This document shows, piece after piece, positions 8,796 to 17,172 of a stretch of 58,855 bases of DNA. Position 1 is the first letter of the stretch; every line of letters begins with the position of its first letter. Both the position numbers and the translations under genes were made by a program. The notes beneath the pieces were generated by a model. It was not told the origin of the DNA, did no database searches, and worked only from the letters and a program-made list of their open reading frames with translations. The stretch covers positions 1-58,855 of the forward strand of contig NZ_QVEX01000023.1 of the NCBI RefSeq assembly GCF_003434055.1. Reading direction: 5' to 3'. The DNA comes from Enterocloster aldenensis. GTDB taxonomy: Bacteria; Bacillota; Clostridia; Lachnospirales; Lachnospiraceae.

Positions 8796-10657
8796 TCTCT
8801 CGGAATCTTGATTGATCATGCCAGAGAATCTGGCAACTGAACATTGAAAAGCAAATATTATCCATAATGGAATAAAATTCAGAAAAAAGTGTACGAGAAA
8901 CAGACATGACTGTCGCTATGCCTTGAAAATAGTGTATAATAATCTAAGGATTATGCTGCTTGTAGAATCAACTTTCTCAGGGCGGATTCAAAAGGCATAT
9001 CCCAGGCATCCAGATGTTGTAACATCAGGATGTGATAGAGGCGGCAGTACCACATCTTAGTTGAGCGGTGCCTGCCGTCTTCTAGTTTAAAGTCTAGTTT
9101 CTCACGTTTATTGGAGCGTTCCGCAGAAGTTCTTGCATTATACTCAAGTTTCCATGCATCACTGTCACGTGGCGGCAGGTTGAACAGCCGTGGATTATCT
9201 TTCATTGCCACATGTACGGTTCTCCCGTATTTAGAGCCGGAGCACGGGTGCTCGCAGGAGCAGCCATATTTCCTACTGGCAAGGGAGCATCTGTATTTTA
9301 TGCGGTGTTTCGATGGTTCCGAACCGTCATGGTTCATGCGTCTGCCTTCCCTGCACACAGGTACCCCATCTTTGCCAATAATAAAGTCGTTCTTGTAGGG
9401 CAGTTTGATTCCTCGTTTTTCATTTAGGTCAATAAAAGGAGTGATATGTGCACGTCTGCAGTATTCGTAGTAGGGCATTGCGTCATGTGCAGAATCAAGG
9501 GTCAGAGCAGGTCAGGTATCCTATATCACAACGGTAGGGCATTGCGTCATGTGCAGAATCAAGGAGCAGCTTTGTGACGTGATAGTCAGAGAGAAAGCAT
9601 TTCATCCGAAAAAAGCAATGCAGGAACCCGTGGGAGTCATGAGTGGAAGCCGGTGAGAGCAGCGGGAAAACAGGCAGGTCGCTCTCAGAATCGGAAGCGA
9701 CGGGCATATATAGGTCATAGCCGTGATACCAGCAGTCTCTGGAAGAATCCCAGCCAATATCGCAGTCAGGCTGTGAGAAGTAGCGGTCACATTTGCAGTC
9801 CAAAATCCCTTTTGAAGCACAATCGCAGATGCGGTGCTTACGTTCCCTGTGTGAAGTGACAACCGGAGTTCCGTCCCCGGCCAATGCAAGGGAGTCAGGA
9901 GTAATGAGCCCTTTGGAGACGGACTGGTCGAGGAACTCGCTTTTATATAACTGAAAAAGGGAGCCATAGGGCTGATTTCCAATGCGGAAAATGGTGTTTT
10001 CAAGTCCCGGCAGAAGCTGTCCGACAGAGACCTTCTCCACAGGAGCAGCCTTGGAGCCTTTAGTTTTTGGCTTTTTGGCCTTGGCTTTAGACAGATGGAT
10101 ATGTGGGGAGAGATTGTCGGAATCAGAATCCCATAAGCGGTTAAGGAAGTCATAAAAAGTACCGACGCCAGGGGTATCCCCAAACGCAAAGCCACTGAGT
10201 ATGGCATAAAGTGGATTGATCTTAAGCTGTGCAACCCAATCTGTGAGTGAGGAAACCTTGAAATCAATAGACAGCAGGAAGGAACGCTGCATACAGGAAG
10301 GGGTTCTTGGCTTAGGGCCGAAGACAGAGTATTTGTCCCGCATGAATTCATCCGTGAAGGAAAGGTCAAGATTCCAAAAACGATCAATGATATCCCAGGT
10401 AGAAGGAGAAATAGAGTCAGGTACAGGATAATATTTACGAAGATTATCAAGAAGAAAGTCTTGATAGGCGGTATGGCCGCCAGAGTTAACAGGTAACATA
10501 AAAATCGCCTCCAATCGAAAAATGTACGTTTGATGAAGGGTGCGAAGCACCGCATTTTTCGATGGATTTGTCAAGTGTTTTGGCAAAAAAAGTGGGGGAT
10601 TTTAATAAAAAAGGAGTCTGAAAGCCTTGATTTTACTGGCTTAGAGATTCCGAGAGA
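8796..10657 (-). mobile_element. Insertion sequence inside a CRISPR spacer
   Basis: The element is bounded by 13-bp perfect inverted repeats (8796-8808 and 10645-10657; outer sequence TCTCTCGGAATCT) and is 1,862 bp long. It carries one DDE-type transposase, now broken. It interrupts the spacer between repeats 5 and 6: 12 nt of spacer remain on the left and 33 nt on the right. A clear target duplication is not seen at the very ends. TTATATTA occurs 3 nt outside the left end and 6 nt outside the right end and may be its trace. Confidence 0.85.
8951..10499 (-). pseudogene. Broken DDE transposase (IS1182/IS4-like)
   Basis: Two frames make one transposase of about 500 residues. The N-terminal part begins at the ATG at 10499 (GGAGG upstream) and contains LAGDGTPV with the first Asp and LLLDSAHDA with the second. 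The C-terminal part resumes at DSAHDAMPYYEYCRRAH and holds the glutamate in a RTSAERSNKREK (YREK-like) motif. The frame is broken by a 64-bp insertion: the 30 bp at 9471-9500 recur at 9535-9564 with 34 unrelated bp between. Deleting one 64-bp unit restores the frame. The enzyme is thus inactive unless supplied in trans. Family assignment is by motif layout only. Confidence 0.85.
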
Positions 10658-10690
10658 CTATTATTATATTAGGAGGTTGATACTATGGCA

Positions 10691-11798
10691 ATTTCAATCC
10701 ACACAGCCCTCGCAGGCTGTGACTATAACCCGGTGTTGGTTTTTCCGGCTCTACAGATTTCAATCCACACAGCCCTCGCAGGCTGTGACTTTTATTGACT
10801 TTCCCCTGGTCATGACTTAATATAATTTCAATCCACACAGCCCTCGCAGGCTGTGACTGCATCTTGCCTACTATTTGCCTACTACGGTTTTTATTTCAAT
10901 CCACACAGCCCTCGCAGGCTGTGACCACCGCCTCCACCTCCGCCGCCTCCGCCGACACAATTTCAATCCACACAGCCCTCGCAGGCTGTGACGATTAATC
11001 TTAGGACTTAGGAATGCCGGGTGGGATATTTCAATCCACACAGCCCTCGCAGGCTGTGACTGGTGGAACTGATTGGGGAAGTCAAACACACAAATATTTC
11101 AATCCACACAGCCCTCGCAGGCTGTGACTATACATCGAAAAGTGTGAAGAAATAAATCAACTATTTCAATCCACACAGCCCTCGCAGGCTGTGACGCAGA
11201 GTGGACTTTGGGAACTGTTTGTTATGTGATTTCAATCCACACAGCCCTCGCAGGCTGTGACCAGGAGCAGATGATGGCGCTGACAGAGCAGTATAATTTC
11301 AATCCACACAGCCCTCGCAGGCTGTGACGGTGAGCCAGCATATATCCCATATGGATACCCAAAATTTCAATCCACACAGCCCTCGCAGGCTGTGACAACC
11401 TAACAGCGGGAAATACACCGATGTGAAGGGATTTCAATCCACACAGCCCTCGCAGGCTGTGACTTCGGTTAGGTACGGGGGTGTTGGGATGTACAGATTT
11501 CAATCCACACAGCCCTCGCAGGCTGTGACCATGGTGTGACAAGGAACATCATCAACATGTTGGTATTTCAATCCACACAGCCCTCGCAGGCTGTGACTTC
11601 AGAAATCGTTGCGGTTGCATTGTTTGAAGATATTTCAATCCACACAGCCCTCGCAGGCTGTGACTAAAAGTACACAACTGTTATCATTGTATGGAAAATT
11701 TCAATCCACACAGCCCTCGCAGGCTGTGACTACGACTGCATCCTGATTTTGTCAGCCAGATGCATATTTCAATCCACACAGCCCTCGCAGGCTGTGAC
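10691..11798 (-). CRISPR. Leader-proximal part of the type I-C-like CRISPR array (17 repeats)
   Basis: Seventeen 33-nt repeats, first at 10691 and last at 11766-11798, all apparently identical to the consensus; spacers are about 33-36 nt. Together with 8481-8783 this makes 22 repeats. One spacer (10926-10959) is a GC-rich CCGCCT-type run that would encode polyglycine on the other strand. The spacer next to the IS (10658-10690) contains a ribosome binding site and start codon (AGGAGGTTGATACTATGGCA), so it probably came from the start of a gene. No cas gene flanks either side within the window. Confidence 0.97.
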
Positions 11799-11961
11799 AG
11801 CAATAATACCCAACAAAAACCACATTCTAACAGACATAATCATATACAATGCATATATATTTAATTAACAAACTCTAGTTCCAAGAAGGCTCCCCTGACT
11901 TCCACCCTGCTTTTTAGGTGCGAATCCCCTAGGAATTTTATGTGTGCTCATGATCCGCACC
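11799..11961 (-). promoter_or_regulatory. CRISPR leader of type I-C form
   Basis: Immediately right of the last repeat lies an A/T-rich stretch, followed at 11917-11961 by a block that on the minus strand starts GGTGCGGATCATGAGC and ends GGGGATTCGCACC. An imperfect inverted repeat GGTGCG...CGCACC around a CATGA...ATTCC core is, from my knowledge of the family, the conserved leader signature that normally follows cas2 in type I-C loci. It fixes the direction of the array as right to left. Confidence 0.65.
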
Positions 11962-12490
11962 ATCATTTGCCCCTAGGGTATGTTTGAAAATTCATTTCCG
12001 CCATCTGCACGCCCCAACTCTTCTATCCCCAATAAAACAATAACTCCATCCTGTATATTATTATATAAAACTTTTTCGCAAAATAAAAGCCAATCCAGCA
12101 TCTTCCCGTCTATTTTATGCGTCTGCACTCCAGTATGATTTCCAAATCCATCTCTCTTTATGGAACCGTTACATCCTCCATGATACCCGCCAATTCACCC
12201 TCCTTTTTCACATGCACTGCATATCAGATATAACCCGCCCTATTTTCAAAATTTTATTCTCTGTATCAAAATGGATATACGCCTAATGTCCCTAAAGGCT
12301 GAAACCACTGATACCACTGATACCTCCGCAATTCCCAAGATTTCCATCCACCCTTTCCCCATTCAGATAATCTCATCCAACACACTTTTGAAATCCTGTA
12401 TTCTTTTCATATACTTATAATCCAATTTACACCGTGAAAGACAGGAACACAATACATTCCTGACTAAAATATAGGCTCAGACCAGGGTTG
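11962..12490. other. Non-coding stretch where cas genes would be expected
   Basis: In type I-C loci the cas1-cas2 end lies directly outside the leader. Here this stretch has no open frame of note on either strand, stops in all frames and no recognisable Cas fragment. The only recognisable item is a half copy of a palindromic element at 11974-12016. It may be the scar of a deletion that removed the cas operon, which is inference. Confidence 0.5.
11974..12016 (+). repeat. Half copy of the palindromic element at 13797-13945
   Basis: Begins TAGGGTATGTTTGAAAATTC and continues through TTTCCGCCATCTGCACGCCCCA. It matches the left end of the element at 13797 at roughly three quarters of its positions and starts 13 bp from the CRISPR leader block. 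Confidence 0.55.
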
Positions 12491-12518
12491 TCACAAAAAA
12501 CATCCTGTCACATAAAAT
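12491..12518 (+). promoter_or_regulatory. Possible sporulation (sigma-E/K-like) promoter of cotJABC
   Basis: TCACA (12491-12495) and CATAAAAT (12511-12518) resemble the -35 and -10 of sigma-E/K promoters at about the right spacing, 36 bp before cotJA. The match is approximate. Confidence 0.35.
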
Positions 12519-12554
12519 GATATTGGGAATAAATATTGAAAGGAGTGTCTATCT

Positions 12555-12812
12555 ATGGATTTATGCACTGATATAAGCAGAGAATGCTGCAATTGTGACC
12601 AGGGACAGGCTTCTGGCTGTCCTTGTGGCCAATCCGGCTGCCCCTCCTGCTGCCAATCCCATTGTACGGATATGATTCATTATCCGGTTGCAATGGCATT
12701 CGTGCCCTGGCAGCAGTGGCAGCCCACTTATGTCCCGGAACAGGGTCTGGTACAGGGAACCATTTTCCCTGAACTGGATCTTCCATTTCATTGCGGGAGG
12801 TGTGGCATATGA
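12555..12812 (+). CDS. cotJA: Spore coat-associated protein CotJA
   Basis: An 85-residue small protein, first gene of the cotJ operon made in the mother cell and placed in the spore coat. The C-terminal half carries the family signature MAFVPWQQWQPTYVPEQG followed by GTIFPELDLPFHC. The N-terminal third is a Cys-rich extension (CCNCDQGQASGCPCGQSGCP) that is longer and richer in cysteine than I recall for Bacillus CotJA and could cross-link or bind metal. AAAGGAG precedes the start. Its stop overlaps the start of cotJB, indicating translational coupling. Confidence 0.9.
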   Translation: MDLCTDISRECCNCDQGQASGCPCGQSGCPSCCQSHCTDMIHYPVAMAFVPWQQWQPTYVPEQGLVQGTIFPELDLPFHCGRCGI

Positions 12813-13078
12813 TGAATTACGATTTTAACAATTTACGGGAAATGATGCTGAAGCAGGTAAATGAAACAGGATTTGCCGTTGTTGATTCCAACCTTTATCT
12901 TGATACCCATCCCTGTGATGCGGCTGCAATCAACTACCACAACCAGATGGCTGAGGCATACCGCCGGGCCTTAGCTGATTACGAAGCACAATTTGGCCCT
13001 CTAAGGGCTTCTGACAGCAGGGATACACAATATTGGACCTGGGTCAATGGTCCATGGCCATGGGAAGGGGGATGCTGA
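12809..13078 (+). CDS. cotJB: Spore coat protein CotJB
   Basis: About 89 residues. The family pattern is seen: an N-terminal helix (LREMMLKQVNETGFAVVDSN), LYLDTHPCDAAAINYHN, and a C-terminal tryptophan-rich end (WTWVNGPWPWEGGC). CotJB is a small coat protein needed with CotJA for coat placement of CotJC. I place the start at the ATG at 12809, which overlaps the cotJA stop (ATGATGA) and has GGGAGG 8 nt upstream; the following ATG at 12812 is equally usable. Confidence 0.9.
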   Translation: MMNYDFNNLREMMLKQVNETGFAVVDSNLYLDTHPCDAAAINYHNQMAEAYRRALADYEAQFGPLRASDSRDTQYWTWVNGPWPWEGGC

Positions 13079-13081
13079 TAC

Positions 13082-13699
13082 ATGTGGATATATGAAAAAA
13101 GACTGGAGTTTCCTGTTAATATCAAGGAACCAAACGCAAGGCTGGCCAAGTTCATCATGAGCCAATATGGAGGACCTGACGGTGAAATCAGCGCATCCAT
13201 GCGTTATCTCTCCCAACGATATACAATGCCATATAAAGAATGCAAGGCCGCCTTAACGGATATCGGTACCGAAGAACTGGCACACATGGAAATCATTGCA
13301 GCCATCGTGCATCAGCTAACTAAGAACCTGACCGCCGACCAGCTGGTAGAGCAGGGATTCGGGCCTTATTATATTGACCACGGCACAGGTATCTGGCCGC
13401 AGGCAGCCGCAGGCATACCCTTTAATGCCTGTGAATTCCAATCCAAAGGAGATGTAATCACCGACCTTCACGAGGATCTGGCCGCAGAGCAGAAAGCCAG
13501 AAGCACTTATGACAACATCCTGAGGGTTGTTAAGGATTATGATGTATGTGAGCCAATTAAGTTCCTGAGGGAACGTGAAGTGGTCCATTACCAGCGTTTT
13601 GGCGAATGCCTGAGAATTACCCAGGAAAAACTGGACAGCCGGAATTTCTATGCGTTTAATCCGGAGTTTGATATGCAGCCAGGGCCGTACCAGCAGTGA
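13082..13699 (+). CDS. cotJC: Spore coat protein CotJC, manganese-catalase family
   Basis: A 205-residue four-helix ferritin-like protein of the Mn-catalase family. Metal-ligand glutamates and histidines are visible in DIGTEELAHMEIIAAI near residue 60 and DLHEDLAAEQKARSTYDNIL and FLREREVVHYQRFGE further on, the paired ExxH arrangement of di-manganese enzymes. It is expected to break down hydrogen peroxide in the spore coat. It follows cotJB by 3 bp and ends the operon, which has a terminator at 13747. Confidence 0.92.
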   Translation: MWIYEKRLEFPVNIKEPNARLAKFIMSQYGGPDGEISASMRYLSQRYTMPYKECKAALTDIGTEELAHMEIIAAIVHQLTKNLTADQLVEQGFGPYYIDHGTGIWPQAAAGIPFNACEFQSKGDVITDLHEDLAAEQKARSTYDNILRVVKDYDVCEPIKFLREREVVHYQRFGECLRITQEKLDSRNFYAFNPEFDMQPGPYQQ

Positions 13700-13746
13700 G
13701 GATATGACAGGAAAATGTACGCCGCCGGGCGTATCCGGATAAGAAT

Positions 13747-13780
13747 GGGGCGCTGCAGGCCATGGTATGCGGCGCCCTTT
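13747..13780 (+). terminator. Terminator of the cotJ operon
   Basis: GGGGCGC (13747-13753) pairs with GGCGCCC (13771-13777), extended by TGCA/TGCG, and is followed by TTTCCCC. A reasonable though short-tailed terminator. Confidence 0.55.
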
Positions 13781-13796
13781 CCCCATATGCATGTGT

Positions 13797-13945
13797 TAGG
13801 GTGTGTTTGAAAATTGCTTTCCGTCAGCTGTGCGTCCCACTTTGTGGGAGATTTGGTCCCAATGAGGGAGGCGTAGCGGGCTACGTTGACCGAATTGGGA
13901 CCAAATATGCCGCGAAGTAGGGCGTACAGATGGAATGATCCATCC
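13797..13945. repeat. Long imperfect palindrome (REP/MITE-like element)
   Basis: About 150 bp that fold back on themselves: ATTTGGTCCCAAT (13851-13863) pairs perfectly with ATTGGGACCAAAT (13894-13906); outside it, TTTCCGTCAGCTGTGCGTCC pairs imperfectly with the segment ending GGGCGTACAGATGGAATGA; inside it, GTAGC/GCTAC forms a small hairpin. It starts TTAGGGTGTGTTTGAAAATT. There is no coding capacity. A half copy is at 11974. This is the form of a dispersed extragenic palindrome mobilised in trans, but its mobility is inference. Confidence 0.7.
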
Positions 13946-13952
13946 AGTCCCT

Positions 13953-15116
13953 TTATTCCTGTTCCGATTCCAAATGCGGAACCAGCAAGTCTATCTCTGC
14001 AATTTCATTGTCAGTTGCAACCCGCAGGGGAGGCCCCCATGTTCCTGCGCCAGAGGTGACAATTACCTGGGGTGCTGTTGCATTGGCCCTGTAATACCCA
14101 TAGTCCACATCGAAAACAGCATTTGTAATAAGGTTAAACGGGAACATCTGGCCCTGGTGGGTGTGACCGCATAGAATCAGGTCTGTTTCACTGCCATACT
14201 CATCCAGATTACCTGGTTGGTGGTCCAATACAATTACAGGAAGGGGTCCGGCATCAGGCAGTACTTCCAGCTTCCTGCGGTTATCACCGTGGGCACCGAT
14301 GGGAGATGAATCCCTTCGCCCGGCCAGCACAAACCTCCGGTCAATCACCACCGCCTCATCCATCAGCACGCGGACGCCCGCCCCATCCAGAAAATCCAGC
14401 ATCTGCTGGTAACCATCTCCCGCATCATGATTGCCAAGACATGCGTACACGCCGTATTCTGATTCCATTTTCCCGAACAATCCCATCAGTTTTCCAGGAT
14501 TCGCCAATGAAGTGATATCGCCGTCAAAAATATCTCCGGCAATGCAGATAATATCTGGTTTAAGTGCATTGACAGCCGAAACTATCTTGGCAAGATGCTT
14601 TTCCTCAATCACATAGCCCAGATGTATATCACTGAGTAAGACAAGACGTATTGTCTCCATGCCAGCCTGTTCCTGCCCAAGCCGGACATGATACCGGCGT
14701 ATCTGGATATTGGCAGCATGAACCGCACCAAAGACCGTAAGTCCTACTGCCAGCAGCATGGACAGTGCTGCGGACACAAGACGTACACTGCGGGATACCG
14801 GGAATTGAATCAGATGGGTAAGCCTTAGGGCAAATAGGAGAAGGCTTACTGCATTGGTAATGATTACCACATAGGCCAAAAAACCCAGTGCATAATGGTC
14901 AATCAGGAACAAGGTCCCATAGGCCCCCATGCCTGGTATCCGGCTGACAACAAACACCGCCAGAATTGTCAAGACCAGCAGACCAAAAACCATGCCGGAT
15001 ACGGGCCGGTTCAAACCTTGAAAAATCATCGCAAGCCATTTATAAATCTGTCTTTCCGCATTGATGAATAAACCAACCAGTATAATCAGCATGAAAACCA
15101 TTGCCGCAATCCGCAT
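13953..15116 (-). CDS. Membrane-anchored metallophosphoesterase
   Basis: About 387 residues. Three or four hydrophobic segments fill residues 1-140, followed by a calcineurin-like phosphoesterase domain on the far side. Metal motifs are in order: LLSDIHLGYVIEEKH (D-x-H), IICIAGDIFDGD (GD), CLGNHDAGDG (GNHD), VIVLDHQP and LILCGHTHQGQMFP (GHTH). The layout matches the YkuE/YaeI-like group acting on phospholipid or lipid-headgroup phosphates; the substrate is not determined. I use the ATG at 15116 because GGAGG lies 11 nt upstream, rather than longer in-frame starts up to 15209. It ends next to the palindrome at 13797. Confidence 0.85.
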   Translation of the reverse strand: MRIAAMVFMLIILVGLFINAERQIYKWLAMIFQGLNRPVSGMVFGLLVLTILAVFVVSRIPGMGAYGTLFLIDHYALGFLAYVVIITNAVSLLLFALRLTHLIQFPVSRSVRLVSAALSMLLAVGLTVFGAVHAANIQIRRYHVRLGQEQAGMETIRLVLLSDIHLGYVIEEKHLAKIVSAVNALKPDIICIAGDIFDGDITSLANPGKLMGLFGKMESEYGVYACLGNHDAGDGYQQMLDFLDGAGVRVLMDEAVVIDRRFVLAGRRDSSPIGAHGDNRRKLEVLPDAGPLPVIVLDHQPGNLDEYGSETDLILCGHTHQGQMFPFNLITNAVFDVDYGYYRANATAPQVIVTSGAGTWGPPLRVATDNEIAEIDLLVPHLESEQE

Positions 15117-15229
15117 CGTATCCCTTACCTCCATGTTATCACATTTGCTCTGATGAACAGCATTGATGACAGTCCGGCAAATTCCCTTCATATCATGCAG
15201 TCGTCCCAATAAGCCTCTTATAATGCGCT

Positions 15230-15310
15230 TTAAAACCGCCTGGATACTTTGAATTCAACTCTCCATTTTGCTTTCAGCGTCCTCCAATCTGGCGTTTTGT
15301 CATCATACAT
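15230..15310 (-). CDS. Possible 26-residue peptide
   Basis: A short frame, MYDDKTPDWRTLKAKWRVEF plus KVSRRF, starts at an ATG with AGGAG seven nt upstream. It lies between the lipoprotein (stop 15322) and the phosphoesterase on the same strand. It matches no family I know. The good ribosome binding site is the only argument for it; it could be the remnant of a longer gene. Confidence 0.3.
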   Translation of the reverse strand: MYDDKTPDWRTLKAKWRVEFKVSRRF

Positions 15311-15321
15311 AATGCCGTCTC

Positions 15322-16902
15322 CTATTTTCCTAATGGAACTTCCATCACAAAGGGCTGGTTCCAGTAAAATGCCGCCCCATTGAATTTGAGGGTAACTGAG
15401 CTGTCCCCATCCTCGTAAAAGATGCGGAAACCGCTCAGGCTGCCATTTCCATCAAAGTCATACCGCTCATGCTCCCACCCGGACCATTTTAACTTCCTCT
15501 GGCAGATCAGCCCCCTTAATGCAAGCTCCTTATCTTCATGCACTGCTTCCACATCAATATATACTGCCGGCCGCTCCTTTACTGTTTCTTTCCCTTTCCC
15601 ATCTGTTATTGACACTGGCTGCGGCTCCATCCTGGTAATGCCCAATATACGTACGGAGCCTTCTTTCCACGGGATATCAACGTTCAATGTTTCATGATCA
15701 TCCGGGATATCCAGCGTAACATGAGGGGATTCTTCGCGGTTCAAAAATGTGATTCCAGGAATATTTATGCGATAAGACCCACTCGGTTCATTCCGGGGAA
15801 CATCAAACAGGCATGAGTAACGCCGCCCATGCCGTTGTACATCCGACAGCCTGTACCGCCCTATATTATCCCAATAGGGATTGGCAGGTAATTGCTTTAT
15901 TGGATATTCTCCCTCTTTATCGGAGATGGTTGGCAAATCTATCTCCTGGTATGGCGGCTTGTAAGTAATGCTTACCTGCCTTTCTTCTCTTTCACTGTAC
16001 ACATACCAGGATATCAAAATCCCTTCGTTAACCTTTTCACCTATGCTTATAATGGAAATACCGTCATGGGTATCCATACTTCCACGCTCCTCCGACACTA
16101 ATTCTTCCAACGTCCCATATTCAGACGCACGCTTCATGGCAAATTCCAGCGGCTCTTCAAAATCGAGAATCCGGAGCGCATATCCGGCCAATGCATTTTC
16201 ATGTCCTGAAACAGATGGAATCTCAAACCTGGCTTCAATGAAATAACGCATATGTCCATATGCATCTAAATAGTCGGGATAGGAAGCATACACCGATTCC
16301 TGGGGCTTTATTCCAGATTCCGGAATGCCAGGTCCTGTCAAAAACAAGCCATCCCCCGACACCCAAAGCTGGTTCTGATACCGCCCGGAAACAGCCATGT
16401 CCTCATCCCCCGGCGTTTGGTATACACTGTCCCCTGATACATCCCCGCCAGCCGCGTTTTTCCGGACCTGGGAATAATCATCCATGACAATATTTACTAT
16501 CAGCTCCTGATTTTGACAGATAACAGATGTCAAAGCCAATGACTTTTCTTTCTGGGGTATCTTAGATTCAATGACAGATTCCAATTCATAGACCGGATGT
16601 TCCGATTGAATGATTCCATATGTCCTGACAAATTGATATGGAAGAGCGGAAATCCGTTTGTCCATTTCTGTTTCAACCTGCTTGCCTGCATTCGGATTCT
16701 CTGTTTCAGTCCGTGCCATTCCGGTATTTTCTTCCGCCTTGCCATCATTCTCTTCTTCGGTATGTTTTCCCTCCATACTGATGACCGGCTTTGATGTATC
16801 CTCCAAAACTCCTCCCCCAGCTTCCTCCTTCCCCTGGCAGCCGGACAATAGAACAGACAGCAGACCTGTTATCACAAAAGCAGATATTGATTTTTTCTTC
16901 AT
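15322..16902 (-). CDS. Lipoprotein of unknown function
   Basis: About 526 residues. The N terminus is a lipoprotein signal peptide: MKKKSISAFVITGLLSVLLS then Cys-Gln, with lipobox LLSGC. A low-complexity acidic linker (about residues 25-75, rich in Glu, Gly and Thr) leads to a beta-rich body with several Tyr/Pro-rich strands (e.g. GRYRLSDVQRHGRRYSCLFD, GSYRINIPGITFLNREESPH), so it is anchored outside the membrane. I recognise no enzyme motif; the body resembles the beta domains of DUF4179/DUF5643-type proteins only loosely. Start chosen at 16902, with GAGGAGG upstream. Confidence 0.75.
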   Translation of the reverse strand: MKKKSISAFVITGLLSVLLSGCQGKEEAGGGVLEDTSKPVISMEGKHTEEENDGKAEENTGMARTETENPNAGKQVETEMDKRISALPYQFVRTYGIIQSEHPVYELESVIESKIPQKEKSLALTSVICQNQELIVNIVMDDYSQVRKNAAGGDVSGDSVYQTPGDEDMAVSGRYQNQLWVSGDGLFLTGPGIPESGIKPQESVYASYPDYLDAYGHMRYFIEARFEIPSVSGHENALAGYALRILDFEEPLEFAMKRASEYGTLEELVSEERGSMDTHDGISIISIGEKVNEGILISWYVYSEREERQVSITYKPPYQEIDLPTISDKEGEYPIKQLPANPYWDNIGRYRLSDVQRHGRRYSCLFDVPRNEPSGSYRINIPGITFLNREESPHVTLDIPDDHETLNVDIPWKEGSVRILGITRMEPQPVSITDGKGKETVKERPAVYIDVEAVHEDKELALRGLICQRKLKWSGWEHERYDFDGNGSLSGFRIFYEDGDSSVTLKFNGAAFYWNQPFVMEVPLGK

Positions 16903-17104
16903 GGCAGCCCCTCCTCTTTTCAACGGAATTCCTATATGTTTATCTACATTTATCATAACAGGACTGTTCCTTTTGTTCTTTTCTTATTCCTTAAATCTTC
17001 CAGACGTAAAGATTAATTCCATGTAGTTAATCATGCCGGTATTTATATAAAATGCTGCACCTTCACTTTCCATCCCGCATAAACAGGAGTCACATATTCT
17101 GCCG

Positions 17105-17149
17105 AAATAAAAAGAACTACTAAACCCATATTTGATAGATAGCAGTTCT
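17105..17149 (-). terminator. Terminator of the CpeT-like gene
   Basis: On the minus strand AGAACTGC...GTAGTTCT forms a stem followed by TTTTATTT, 24 bp after the stop codon at 17173. Confidence 0.65.
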
Positions 17150-17172
17150 CCCTATTCACAATAAACCGGAAT

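Noticed and set aside
10871..11542. Short frames with repeated RGLCGLK / QPARAVWIEI segments
   Set aside because: These are the CRISPR repeats read as protein.
11962..12490. Remnant of cas1 or cas2 next to the leader
   Set aside because: I read both strands here and found no Cas-like peptide longer than chance; only a profile search could settle it.
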